Shown: in pieces, positions 1 to 8,304 of the stretch
Numbering within the stretch: position 1 is the first letter of the stretch
Layout of the letters: each line of letters opens with the position of its first letter
NCBI RefSeq assembly: GCF_002885975.1
Contig: NZ_POSP01000003.1
Span: forward strand, 620,001 to 684,000
Reading direction: 5' to 3'
Source: Paucibacter aquatile
GTDB taxonomy: Bacteria; Pseudomonadota; Gammaproteobacteria; Burkholderiales; Burkholderiaceae_C
DNA: 64,000 bases
Made by a program: the position numbers and the translations under genes
The notes under the pieces: generated by a model
Database searches by the model: none
The model's input: only the letters and a program-made list of their open reading frames with translations
Told to the model about the DNA's origin: nothing

Positions 1-958
1 GGCCCAGCGCCTTGGGCGCCAGGGCCTGGCCGATGAAGCCGGCCAGCAGGATCACGGTCAGCAAATAAGGCAAGGCCTGGATCAGCTGCACCGGCACTTC
101 GCCGACACCGGGGATCACCGCGCCCTGCATGCGGATGGCCAGGGCGTCGAGGAAGCCGAACAGCAGGCAGGCGGCCAGCGTGGGCAGGGGCTTCCACTTG
201 CCGAAGATCATGGCGGCCAAGGCGATGTAGCCGCGGCCGGCCGTCATGTTCGGCGAGAAGGAGGCGTTCTGCGCCAGGGTCAGGTAGGCGCCGGCCAAAC
301 CGCAGAGCAGGCCGTTGAGCATCAACGCGGCATAACGCAGCCGCGGCACGGACACACCGGCCGCGTCCACCATGGCCGGGTTCTCGCCAACCGCGCGCAG
401 GCGCAGGCCCGGCTTGGTGCGCTCGAGGAAGAACCAGACCCCGGCCACCAGGAAGAAAGCAAGGTAGACCAGCAGGTTGTGGCTGAGCAGGCCGTGGCCG
501 ACGATGGCGCCCAGCCAGGGGCCTAGGGCCGCCACGGCCGCCTCGGGCTCGCTCCAGCCGGGGATCAGGCCGGTCAGGCGCACATCGGCCGTGATCGGCG
601 GGGTCTGGCCACCCTGGGCGAACCAGGCGATGCCCAGCACCACGGTCAGGCCCGCCGCCACCATATTGAGCGCCACACCCGACACCACCTGATCACCGCG
701 GTGGGTGACGCAGGCAAAGCCGTGGATCAGCGACATGGCGCAGGCCACGGCGATGGCCGCCGCCAGGCCCATGCCGGTGGAATGGCTGGCACTGGCGGCC
801 GCCGCAGCAGCAAAGGCCGCGAACAACATCTTGCCTTCCAGGCCGATGTCGATCACGCCCGAGCGCTCGCTGATCAAGCCCGCCAGGGCGCAGAGCAGCA
901 GCGGCGTGGTGACCCGCAGGGTCGAGGCCAGCATCGAGCCGATCAGGATCTCATCCAT
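1..958 (-). CDS. ABC transporter permease, BMP/nucleoside-type importer (partial, 3' end outside window)
   Basis: Inner-membrane permease of a BMP-dependent nucleoside-like importer (YufQ/NupQ-type, branched-chain permease superfamily). At least 319 residues are visible and the gene runs off the left edge. The start ATG at 958 overlaps the stop of the upstream permease by 8 bp, which fits translational coupling. The product is strongly hydrophobic with about eight membrane segments. The family segment reading SERSGVIDIGLEGKML lies near residue 30, and ERTKPGLRLRAVGENP forms the cytoplasmic coupling loop that meets the ATPase. It is the last visible gene of a four-gene operon. Substrate (purine nucleoside or base) is inferred from the family. 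Confidence 0.9.
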   Translation of the reverse strand, partial: MDEILIGSMLASTLRVTTPLLLCALAGLISERSGVIDIGLEGKMLFAAFAAAAAASASHSTGMGLAAAIAVACAMSLIHGFACVTHRGDQVVSGVALNMVAAGLTVVLGIAWFAQGGQTPPITADVRLTGLIPGWSEPEAAVAALGPWLGAIVGHGLLSHNLLVYLAFFLVAGVWFFLERTKPGLRLRAVGENPAMVDAAGVSVPRLRYAALMLNGLLCGLAGAYLTLAQNASFSPNMTAGRGYIALAAMIFGKWKPLPTLAACLLFGFLDALAIRMQGAVIPGVGEVPVQLIQALPYLLTVILLAGFIGQALAPKALG

Positions 959-2099
959 GAGCCAGCTCCTTCGCAACGCCCTTGTTTTTTCCAGACAGCC
1001 AGCCGTGCAGCTTGACGAACAGCGGCAGGCTCACGGTCGCCATGGCGCCAGCGAACAGCACGATCAGGCCCTGGGCCGTGACCACCATCTCGCGGCTGAA
1101 GCCCGGCAGCTCGAAAGACACTTCCACGCCGCCCTGATACAGCACGCCGAACAGCAGCGAAGCCAGGACGATGCCGACCGGATGGTTGCGGCCCATCAGT
1201 GACACGGCGATGCCGGTGAAGCCGGCACCGGCGACGAAGTCCAGGGTCAGCTTGCCCTGCACGCCGGAAATCTCATTGACCGCCACCAGACCGGCCAGCG
1301 CGCCGGCCAGGCCCATGGCCACCAGCACCTGGTACTTGGGGCGGATGCCGGCGTAATGCGCGGCGCGCGGCGCGCTGCCGACGGCGCGCAAGGCATAGCC
1401 GGCCGCGCTCTTCCACAAAAACCACCAGACGAAGACGCAAGCCAGCAAGGCCAGCAGCAGGCTCAGGTTCAGCGGCGAGGATGGCATCTCGACACCGAAC
1501 AGCGCCGCCAGCTGATGCAGGGCCGGCATGCGTGCCGACTCGGCAAAGTCCGCACTCTCCACCGCCATGCTGCCGGCCGGACGCAGCCAGTTGACCAGCA
1601 GATACACGTTCAGGCTGGCGGCCAGGAAGTTGAACATGATGGTGGTGATGACGATGTGGCTGCCGCGCCAGGCCTGCAGCCAGCCGGGGATCAAGGCCCA
1701 GACCATGCCGAACACCGCCGCGGCGATCACCAGCAGCGGCAGCAGCACCGCGGCCGGCAGATGCGCGCCCAGGGCCAGGGCCAGCAGGCCCACGCCCAGG
1801 CCGCCAAACGTGGCCTGCCCTTCCCCGCCGATATTGAACAAGCCGCCGTGGATGGCCACGGCCACGGCCAGGCCGGTGAAGATGAAGGTGGTCGTGTAGT
1901 ACAGGGTGTAGCCCAGGCCGCGCAGGCTGCCGAGCGAGCCCTGCAGCAGCACGCTCAGCGCATGCATGGGGCTCTGGCCAATCGCCAGCACCACCAGGCC
2001 GGCCACGCCCAGGGCCACGGCCAGGTTCCACAAGGGCAAGAGGCCCAAGTCGATCCAGCGCGGCAAGGCGCTGCTCGATGAAGATGAAGATGCACTCAT
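951..2099 (-). CDS. ABC transporter permease, BMP/nucleoside-type importer
   Basis: 382-residue inner-membrane permease, partner of the permease that follows it. I chose ATG 2099 because it overlaps the stop of the ATPase gene by 4 bp (ATGA); an in-frame extension to 2177 would lie inside that gene. After a serine-rich N-terminus there are around nine to ten hydrophobic segments. The stretch containing FNIGGEGQATFGGLG (about residues 88-102) is the permease signature of this family (COG4603-like), and YALRAVGSAPRAAHYAGI is the ATPase-contact loop. Two different permeases with one double ATPase and one BMP lipoprotein-like binder is the standard NupNOPQ arrangement. Confidence 0.92.
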   Translation of the reverse strand: MSASSSSSSSALPRWIDLGLLPLWNLAVALGVAGLVVLAIGQSPMHALSVLLQGSLGSLRGLGYTLYYTTTFIFTGLAVAVAIHGGLFNIGGEGQATFGGLGVGLLALALGAHLPAAVLLPLLVIAAAVFGMVWALIPGWLQAWRGSHIVITTIMFNFLAASLNVYLLVNWLRPAGSMAVESADFAESARMPALHQLAALFGVEMPSSPLNLSLLLALLACVFVWWFLWKSAAGYALRAVGSAPRAAHYAGIRPKYQVLVAMGLAGALAGLVAVNEISGVQGKLTLDFVAGAGFTGIAVSLMGRNHPVGIVLASLLFGVLYQGGVEVSFELPGFSREMVVTAQGLIVLFAGAMATVSLPLFVKLHGWLSGKNKGVAKELAHG

Positions 2100-3709
2100 G
2101 CTTGTTGCAACGCCGCAGCGTTCGTTTCTTCTTTCGCGGTGGCTGCCATCAGCAGGCCCAGGCGGGTTTCGGTGCACTCGGCGATGTCCAGCTCACCGGT
2201 GATGCGGCCGCCGTTCATGACGATGACACGGTCGGACAGGGCCAGGATCTCGTCCAGCTCGCTGCTGACGACCAGCACCGCACAGCCGGCATCGCGCAAG
2301 GCGCGCAGCTGCTGGTGGATGAACTCGATGGCGCCGATGTCGACGCCGCGCGTCGGCTGGCCGACCAGCAGCACCGTGGGCGCCTGGCCGATTTCGCGCG
2401 CCAGCACCAGCTTTTGCTGGTTGCCGCCCGAGAACTTGCTGGAGCCGATGTTCATGTCGCGCGGGCGCACATCAAAGCGCTCGGCCATGGCCGCGGCCTC
2501 GGACTTCATGCGCTCGTGGTTCATGGCCGCACCCAGCGGGCCGCTGCGGTACAGAGGCAGGTCTTGATAGCCCAGCACCGCGGTTTCCCAGGCCGGGAAG
2601 CTCATCACCATGCCGCAGGCATGGCGGTCTTCCGGCACATGGGCCAGGCGGCACTCGCGCGCGCTGCGCGGCTCCAGCCACGGGCCCGACGCAGCGTCGA
2701 AGCGGCGCCCACCGAGTTCCAGCTGGCCAGCCTCCGGCGCACGCATGCCGCTGAGCACTTCCAGCAACTCGGTCTGGCCATTGCCCGACACGCCGGCCAC
2801 GCCGACGATCTCGCCAGCGCGCAGCTGCAGGCCGATGTCTTGCAGCAAGGGCACGGCCTGGCCGGCAGTCAGGCTCAGGCCCTGCACCCGCAGGCGCAGC
2901 GGTGCCGCGGCGTCGTGGGCGGCGGCCTGCTCGGGCCGGCCCAGATGAACCTTGCGGCCCACCATGGCCTGGGCCAGGTCTTCGGGGCTGGTTTCTGTGA
3001 TCGACTTGGTCTGCACGACCTGACCCGCACGCATCACGGTGACGGCATCGCACAGCGCCATCACTTCCTTGAGCTTGTGGGTGATCAGGAGGATGGTGGT
3101 GCCGCGCTCGCGCAGGCGGCGCAGGGTCTCGAAGAGCTGCAGGGTTTCCTGCGGGGTCAGCACCGCGGTGGGCTCATCCAGGATCAGGATCTTGGCGCCG
3201 CGGTACAGGGCCTTGAGGATCTCCAGGCGCTGCAGCTCGCCCACCGGCAGCTCGCCGACCAGAGCGTCCAGATGCACATGCAGGCCTGTTTCGGCCATCA
3301 AGGCCTGCAACTGGCTGCGGACCTTGCGCTTGGCGGCATTGAGGAAGAAGGCCGGCTCGGCGCCCAGCATCACGTTGTCGAGGCAGCTCAGGGTGTCGAC
3401 CAGCATGAAGTGCTGGTGGACCATGCCGATGCCCAGCTCAATCGCCTGCTGCGAGTCCTTGATCTGCACCGGGCGGCCGGCGATGGCGATGCTGCCGCTG
3501 TCGGCCTGGTAGTAGCCGTAGAGGATGGCCATCAGCGTGCTCTTGCCGGCGCCGTTCTCGCCGACCAGGCCGTGCACGGTGCCGGCGCGCACGCTCAGGC
3601 TGACCTCACGGTTGGCCTGCACGGCGCCGAAGCGCTTGGAGATGTCTCGCAACTCGACGGCCGGCGGGGCACCGTCCGCGGGCACGGTGCCCTTGCTCTG
3701 GGTCGTCAT
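2096..3709 (-). CDS. ABC transporter ATP-binding protein, double-ATPase (BMP/nucleoside importer)
   Basis: 537-residue fused double ATPase, like RbsA/MglA/YufO, energising the importer. First cassette: Walker A GENGAGKST near residue 52, Q-loop region IGMVHQHFMLVDTL, Walker B ILILDEPTAVLTPQE. The first signature is degenerate (LPVGELQRLEILKAL). Second cassette: the P-loop position reads GVSGNGQTELLEVLSG, so it lacks a canonical Walker A, while its signature FSGGNQQKLVLARE and Walker B-like VLLVGQPTRGVDIGA are clear. A degenerate second P-loop is usual for this subfamily. It lies 56 bp downstream of the binding-protein gene and overlaps the next permease by 4 bp. Confidence 0.95.
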   Translation of the reverse strand: MTTQSKGTVPADGAPPAVELRDISKRFGAVQANREVSLSVRAGTVHGLVGENGAGKSTLMAILYGYYQADSGSIAIAGRPVQIKDSQQAIELGIGMVHQHFMLVDTLSCLDNVMLGAEPAFFLNAAKRKVRSQLQALMAETGLHVHLDALVGELPVGELQRLEILKALYRGAKILILDEPTAVLTPQETLQLFETLRRLRERGTTILLITHKLKEVMALCDAVTVMRAGQVVQTKSITETSPEDLAQAMVGRKVHLGRPEQAAAHDAAAPLRLRVQGLSLTAGQAVPLLQDIGLQLRAGEIVGVAGVSGNGQTELLEVLSGMRAPEAGQLELGGRRFDAASGPWLEPRSARECRLAHVPEDRHACGMVMSFPAWETAVLGYQDLPLYRSGPLGAAMNHERMKSEAAAMAERFDVRPRDMNIGSSKFSGGNQQKLVLAREIGQAPTVLLVGQPTRGVDIGAIEFIHQQLRALRDAGCAVLVVSSELDEILALSDRVIVMNGGRITGELDIAECTETRLGLLMAATAKEETNAAALQQA

Positions 3710-3765
3710 GGATGGATGTCGCGGAGTGGCGCTGAATATCGCTGGGAATGGCGCAGCTCGGGCGC

Positions 3766-4758
3766 TCAGTACTTGCAGGCGTTGTCGGCCATGTAATCGG
3801 CCACCTTGATCTTGCCGGCCACGATGTCGGCCTTGATGGCTTCCACCTTGGTCTTGAGCGCGGGGCTGATCAGCTTGCTGTTGTGTTGATCCAGTGCGTA
3901 CTCGACGCCGCCTTCCTTCAGGCCCAGCACCGAGACGCCGGCCTTCCAGCCCTTGAGCACGTTGTACACGGCCACGTCCACGTTCTTGACCATGGAGGTC
4001 AGCATGGTGCCGGGCTGCAGATGGTTCTGGTTGCTGTCCACACCGATGGCCAGCTTGCCGGCGTCCTTGGCCGCCTGGTAGACGCCCGAGCCGGTACCGC
4101 CTGCCGCAGCGAAGACGATGTCCGAGCCCTTGGCAAATTGCGACTTGGCCAGCTCACCGCCGCGCGTCGGGTCGTTCCAGGCGCTGGAGGTGGTGCCGGT
4201 CATATTGGAGAAGACCTCGGCCTTGGGGTTGGTCGCTTTCACGCCTTGCTCGAAGCCGCACTGGAACTTGCGGATCAGGGGGATGTCCATGCCGCCGACA
4301 AAGCTGACCTTGCCGGTCTTGCTGGTCAGCGCGGCCATGGCGCCGACCAGGTAGCTGCCCTCGTGTTCCTTGAACACCACCGACTGCACATTGGGCGCGT
4401 TGACCACCGAGTCGATGATGGCGAACTGAGTCTTGGGGAAGTCCTTGGCCACCTGCTGCAGGGCCGATGCCTGGGCAAAGCCGATGCTGATGATGGGGCT
4501 GGCGCCACGCTCGGCCATGCGGCGGATGGCCTGCACGCGCTGGGTGTCGTTGCTGATCTCGAACTCGAGATAAGGCTTGCCGGTTTCCTTCTTCCAGCGC
4601 TCGACACCGCGGTAGGCCGATTCATTGAAGCTCTTGTCGAACTTGCCACCCATGTCAAAGATGACGGCGGGTTGCCCGGCCTGGGCCAGCGCCGGCAGGG
4701 ACAGGGCAGACAGCGCAAGAGTCACGGCGGCACGAACAAACGAAGGTGTTGCGATCAT
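3766..4758 (-). CDS. BMP-family ABC transporter substrate-binding protein
   Basis: 330-residue periplasmic binder of the PnrA/TmpC (basic membrane protein) family, first gene of the importer operon. From ATG 4758 the N-terminus is a typical Sec signal peptide ending SLPALAQA near residue 27; a second in-frame ATG at 4782 gives an 8-residue longer form, and neither has a strong ribosome site. Family landmarks are DMGGKFDKSFNESAYRG after the signal, ISIGFAQASALQ, EHEGSYLVGAMAAL, and the glycine-rich FAAAGGTGSGVYQAAKD. No lipobox is visible, so it looks like a soluble periplasmic protein. Purine nucleosides are the likely ligand by family only. Confidence 0.93.
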   Translation of the reverse strand: MIATPSFVRAAVTLALSALSLPALAQAGQPAVIFDMGGKFDKSFNESAYRGVERWKKETGKPYLEFEISNDTQRVQAIRRMAERGASPIISIGFAQASALQQVAKDFPKTQFAIIDSVVNAPNVQSVVFKEHEGSYLVGAMAALTSKTGKVSFVGGMDIPLIRKFQCGFEQGVKATNPKAEVFSNMTGTTSSAWNDPTRGGELAKSQFAKGSDIVFAAAGGTGSGVYQAAKDAGKLAIGVDSNQNHLQPGTMLTSMVKNVDVAVYNVLKGWKAGVSVLGLKEGGVEYALDQHNSKLISPALKTKVEAIKADIVAGKIKVADYMADNACKY

Positions 4759-4935
4759 GGCAGCAGGAATGGGCAGGCACATCGGTGAAAGAACGCCGCC
4801 GGGGCCATCTGGGGCGGCCGGCAGCGCGGGGTGGGGCTTCGGGCAGTTTGCCCCCGTCTATTTACGAACGCCAGACGGTAGTCGACATCGGGCGCTGATT
4901 GTAAGAAAACTCAGTGTATCGGCTGATAAAGGAAA

Positions 4936-4953
4936 ACGCTAAACGTTTGCGCG
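4936..4953 (-). promoter_or_regulatory. LacI/PurR-family operator-like sequence upstream of BMP importer
   Basis: Read on the minus strand this is GCGCAAACGTTTAGCGT. It contains the AAACGTTT core, and its left half matches the PurR consensus ACGCAAAC at 7 of 8 positions; the right half needs a one-base shift. It lies about 180 bp upstream of the binding-protein start. A PurR-like site would suit a nucleoside importer, but the half-site is imperfect. Confidence 0.3.
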
Positions 4954-4995
4954 CCCCATTTTATGCATTTGCGCAACTGCAGCGCTAGGCAGGGA

Positions 4996-5019
4996 CACCC
5001 ACTCGGGTGGGCGCTTTTT
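4996..5019 (+). terminator. Orphan intrinsic-terminator-like hairpin
   Basis: CACCC / ACTC loop / GGGTG, followed by GGCGC and five T. An outer AGCGC at 4981-4985 can also pair with GCGCT at 5011-5015. No rightward gene lies upstream, so it may end a small RNA or be chance. Confidence 0.35.
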
Positions 5020-5224
5020 CAGCACGGAAATGGCTGCAGGCTCGCTGGCACCTCGCGCGCCCGTGCACAAGTCCGCGGCACCGCACGGCCCACGGCGCGC
5101 TCGGGCCTCGATGCACCCCGCGATCCACTCTGCCGGCTCCGGCTCTGGCTCTGGCTGCAACCCCAATTCACCCCAGACTGAGGCAGCGCAAACCCACGCG
5201 GCATCTGAGCTGTCCATCGAAGCC

Positions 5225-5243
5225 TACAATGAGAATAATTCTC
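5225..5243 (+). promoter_or_regulatory. feo promoter -10 with overlapping Fur box
   Basis: A -10-like TACAAT (5225-5230) is followed directly by the perfect inverted repeat GAGAAT-A-ATTCTC (5231-5243). This fits the 7-1-7 Fur-box pattern (TGAGAATaATTCTCG). It sits about 110 bp before feoA, so iron-loaded Fur bound here would block feoAB transcription. No clear -35 was found. Confidence 0.7.
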
Positions 5244-5350
5244 GATTGCACTCGACAGCATGATCTGAAGGGCACAAAAGCCCGCCAGAACAGCAACAGG
5301 CGAAGCAGCGAGGCTTCTCCACCCTTGACCGACAACGCAACACGCCTCGC

Positions 5351-5713
5351 ATGACCGATCTCAGTGCCTCCAGCGCCCTGCCCGCCGTGGCGAGTGCGCC
5401 CGTGACTCACAACACCGCTATCGACGACGCCAAGCCCAGGGCCGGCAACACAGCCACCTTGGCGCAGCTCGACCTGGGTCAGGCGATGCAGGTGCTCGCC
5501 GTGCGAGCGCCTGCCCACGCGCCGGAATGGGCCGACTGGTTGGCCGAAATCGGTTTCCTGCCCGGCGAGGCGGTCAAGATCCTCAGCCGCGGCCTGCCCG
5601 GCGGCGACCCGCTGGTGGTGCGCATCGGCCAGTCCACCTTTGCCCTGCGCCGTGCCGAGGCGGCCTGCATCCAGGTGCAAGCCCCTCAAGGACGGGAGGC
5701 GGCGCATGACTGA
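5351..5713 (+). CDS. feoA: Ferrous iron transport protein A (FeoA)
   Basis: 120-residue FeoA-domain protein, a small SH3-like cytoplasmic partner of FeoB. The core runs from about residue 36 (LAQLDLGQAMQVLAV) through EIGFLPGEAVKILSRGLPGGDPLVVRIGQSTFALRRAEA; the conserved GFLPGE and the final LRRAEA are typical. The first 35 residues are a low-complexity Ala/Ser/Thr extension that most FeoA proteins lack, but no better internal start is visible. Its stop overlaps the FeoB start by 8 bp. A Fur box lies about 110 bp upstream. No FeoC gene follows. Confidence 0.92.
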   Translation: MTDLSASSALPAVASAPVTHNTAIDDAKPRAGNTATLAQLDLGQAMQVLAVRAPAHAPEWADWLAEIGFLPGEAVKILSRGLPGGDPLVVRIGQSTFALRRAEAACIQVQAPQGREAAHD

Positions 5714-7586
5714 GGCCGTCATCCATGTGCACCGGGGCGGGCCCCTGCTGGCCCTGGTGGGCAACCCGAACTGCGGCAAGACCGCCCTTTTCAACCGACT
5801 GACCGGCAGCCAGCAAAAAGTGGCCAACTACGCCGGCGTCACCGTCGAGCGCAAAGAGGGCCGCCTGCTCAGCGCCGCCGGCCGCGCCCTGCGCCTGCTC
5901 GACCTGCCCGGCACCTACAGCCTGAACCCGCGCTCGCCCGATGAGCGCGTCACCTGCGATGTGCTGGCCGGCCGTGCGCGCGGCGAGAAGCGCCCCGATC
6001 TGGTGGTCTGTGTGCTCGACGCCACCAATCTGCGCCGCACCCTGCGCCTGGTGCTGGGGGTACAGCGTCTGGGCCTTCCCTGCGTGGTGCTGCTCAATAT
6101 GGCCGATCTGGCCGCCAAGCGCGGCCTGGCCATCGACACGGAAGCGCTGTCGCGCGAGCTGGGCGTGCCCGTGTTGCGCACCGTGGCCACGGCAGGCGAA
6201 GGCGTGGCCGAGCTGAAAGCCCTGCTGGACGACAAAGCGGGCTGGGTGCCAACTGCCCTGCCCGACAGCGCGGCGGACGGCGCAGCAGACGGCGACCACG
6301 AACGCATCAAACAGATCCTGCAGCGACTGCAACTGGATCAAGAGCTGCCCGAGCTGCCCAGCGACCGCCTCGACCGCGTGTTGCTGCATCCGGTGGCCGG
6401 CCCGCTGATCCTGGCGGTCGTGCTCTTCCTGCTCTTCCAGGCCGTGTTTGCCTGGGCCACCGGGCCCATGGATCTGATCAAGGACGGCATGGCCGCATTG
6501 GGCGAGTGGGTCGGCGGCGCCCTGCCCGAAGGCTGGCTGCGCAGCCTGCTGGTGGACGGGCTGATCGCCGGTGTCGGCGGCGTGCTGGTCTTTCTGCCGC
6601 AGATCCTGATCCTGTTCTTCTTCATCCTGATCCTGGAAGAAAGCGGCTACCTGCCGCGCGCGGCGTTTTTGCTGGACCGTTTGATGGGCAGCGTCGGCCT
6701 CTCGGGCCGCAGCTTCATCCCCTTGCTGTCCAGCTTTGCCTGCGCCATCCCCGGCATCATGGCCACGCGCAGCATCGCCAACCCGCGCGACCGCTGGGTC
6801 ACCATCCTGATCGCGCCGCTGATGACCTGCTCGGCCCGGCTGCCGGTCTACGCCCTCTTGATCGGCGCCTTCATCCCGGCGCGGCAGTTGGCCTGGGGTT
6901 TGCAGCTGCAGGGCCTGGTGCTGTTCGGGCTCTACCTGGCCGGCATCCTCGGCGCCCTGTGCGTGGCCTGGCTGCTCAAGCGTTTCACCCAAAGCGGCGG
7001 GCAGGTGCGACCGCTGATGATGGAGCTGCCGGCTTACCACTGGCCGCATCCGCGCAATATCGCCCTGGGTCTGTGGCAGCGTGCGGTGATCTTTGTGCGC
7101 CGGGTCGGCGGCATCATCATGGTGCTGACGCTGCTGCTCTGGCTGCTGGCCAGCTTTCCTGACGCGCCCGAAGGCGCCAGCGAGCCGGCCATCGTCTACA
7201 GCCTGGCCGGCATGCTGGGCCGCGGCCTCGCGCCGCTGTTCGAGCCTCTGGGCTTCAACTGGCAGATCTGCCTGGCCCTGGTGCCGGGCATGGCCGCGCG
7301 CGAGGTGGTGATCAGCGCCCTGGGCACGGTCTACGCCCTGTCCAGCGGCGGCGCCGATGCAGCCGAGGCCTTGAGTCCGCTGATCGCACAGAGCTGGAGC
7401 CTGCCCACGGCGCTGGCCCTGCTGGCCTGGTTTGTCTTTGCGCCGCAGTGCATCGCCACCCTGGCCGCCGCCCGGCGTGAGACCGGTGGCTACAAGACAC
7501 CTGCGCTGATGCTGGCCTACCTCTTCGGCCTGGCTTACCTGGCGGCCTGGCTGACCTTCAAGATCAGCAGCGCCTTGCTTGCCTGA
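5706..7586 (+). CDS. feoB: Ferrous iron transport protein B (FeoB)
   Basis: 626-residue Fe(II) permease of the inner membrane. The N-terminal G domain has G1 GNPNCGKT at residues 19-26, G3 DLPG, and G4 as NMAD rather than the usual N-K-x-D. A linker of about 60 residues leads to the membrane part, with the FeoB gate segments LEESGYLPRAAFLLDRLMG and SFACAIPGIMATR and the C-terminal half containing MAAREVVISALGT. It is shorter than E. coli FeoB (773 residues) but within the range of short proteobacterial forms. Start ATG 5706 overlaps feoA by 8 bp; upstream in-frame starts lie inside feoA. Likely Fur-repressed as a feoAB operon. Confidence 0.95.
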   Translation: MTEAVIHVHRGGPLLALVGNPNCGKTALFNRLTGSQQKVANYAGVTVERKEGRLLSAAGRALRLLDLPGTYSLNPRSPDERVTCDVLAGRARGEKRPDLVVCVLDATNLRRTLRLVLGVQRLGLPCVVLLNMADLAAKRGLAIDTEALSRELGVPVLRTVATAGEGVAELKALLDDKAGWVPTALPDSAADGAADGDHERIKQILQRLQLDQELPELPSDRLDRVLLHPVAGPLILAVVLFLLFQAVFAWATGPMDLIKDGMAALGEWVGGALPEGWLRSLLVDGLIAGVGGVLVFLPQILILFFFILILEESGYLPRAAFLLDRLMGSVGLSGRSFIPLLSSFACAIPGIMATRSIANPRDRWVTILIAPLMTCSARLPVYALLIGAFIPARQLAWGLQLQGLVLFGLYLAGILGALCVAWLLKRFTQSGGQVRPLMMELPAYHWPHPRNIALGLWQRAVIFVRRVGGIIMVLTLLLWLLASFPDAPEGASEPAIVYSLAGMLGRGLAPLFEPLGFNWQICLALVPGMAAREVVISALGTVYALSSGGADAAEALSPLIAQSWSLPTALALLAWFVFAPQCIATLAAARRETGGYKTPALMLAYLFGLAYLAAWLTFKISSALLA

Positions 7587-7746
7587 GGCCGAAGGCGCCG
7601 TTCACGAATCTCTGGCCATGATCCCGTGTAAACCCTGAGGCTCAAAGCCCAATGCAGCCCCCACACTGCCGGGCCTGCGCACGCATGGCGTGAGGTCGCC
7701 ACTGCGCGCTGCCAAAGCAACAACAAGCATGTCTCGAAGGAAACCC

Positions 7747-8172
7747 ATGAAACTGAACCAGCTGATCGCCGCCCTGATCCTGCCTTGCGCCGCTGCCGCC
7801 GCATTTGCCGCCCCGGCCAAGTACGTGATCGACGACCAATCGACCGCCAATCTGATGGATCAAGCCTCGGCCGAAGCCATCTGGTTGAAGAGCATCACCC
7901 CGGCCACGGTCAAGCTGTTCCCGGCCAAGGCCTGGGGCTTCCTGAGCCAGGTGGAGGGCGGCATCGATATGGCGCAAAAAACCTGCGTGATCACCGCCCG
8001 TGCCGTCGTCGTGCCGCGCAAGGGCAAGGAGTTGCTGTTCAAGCCGGCCAAGAGCGCCACCACCTTCGGCGCCGCTCCCAATGCCACACCTGAACAGTGC
8101 AAGGCCCTGGGCAAGGCCAAGCTGGAAGAGGCTGTGCAAGCCCTGGCCGGCGCCATGGGCACCAGCAACTGA
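7747..8172 (+). CDS. Small secreted protein of unknown function
   Basis: 141 residues, not recognised. A Sec signal peptide (MKLNQLIAALILPCAAAAAFA, then APAKY) suggests a mature periplasmic or secreted protein of about 120 residues. The mature part has two cysteines (in QKTCVIT and EQCKAL) that could form a disulfide, a hydrophobic beta-like stretch ending in RAVVVPRKGKELLF, and a helical Ala/Lys tail. Start ATG 7747 has a strong site (AAGGAAACCC before it). It stands alone between feoB and a terminator at 8223, so it appears monocistronic. Codon use matches its neighbours. Confidence 0.75.
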   Translation: MKLNQLIAALILPCAAAAAFAAPAKYVIDDQSTANLMDQASAEAIWLKSITPATVKLFPAKAWGFLSQVEGGIDMAQKTCVITARAVVVPRKGKELLFKPAKSATTFGAAPNATPEQCKALGKAKLEEAVQALAGAMGTSN

Positions 8173-8222
8173 TCCTTCCCCGGACACTCCCCGGCGCAGC
8201 GCCTTGAACGCTGCCAAACTCA

Positions 8223-8253
8223 GCCCGCGCGTCTCCCGACGCGCGGGCTTTTT
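8223..8253 (+). terminator. Intrinsic terminator after the small secreted protein
   Basis: Perfect 11-bp stem GCCCGCGCGTC / GACGCGCGGGC with a TCCC loop, followed by five T. It lies 50 bp after the stop codon at 8172. Confidence 0.92.
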
Positions 8254-8304
8254 CTTTGGCTTTTCTACCCACACGGTCGGCGGGTCGGCCGCTAGACTGG
8301 GCCG

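Larger units (their letters stand above)
4759..5350. other. Regulatory gap between the BMP importer and feoA
   Basis: This 592-bp gap carries no convincing gene. It is less GC-rich around 4860-4960, where the importer promoter should lie; reading leftward, TACACT and TACAAT occur as possible -10 elements but without good -35 partners. It also holds a LacI/PurR-like sequence (4936-4953), an intrinsic-terminator-like hairpin reading rightward (4996-5019), and the feo promoter with its Fur box (5225-5243). Short open frames in several directions have no ribosome site or recognisable product. Confidence 0.7.

Noticed and set aside
5583..7049. Long minus-strand frame opposite feoB
   Set aside because: Gln/Asp-rich shadow without a start signal.
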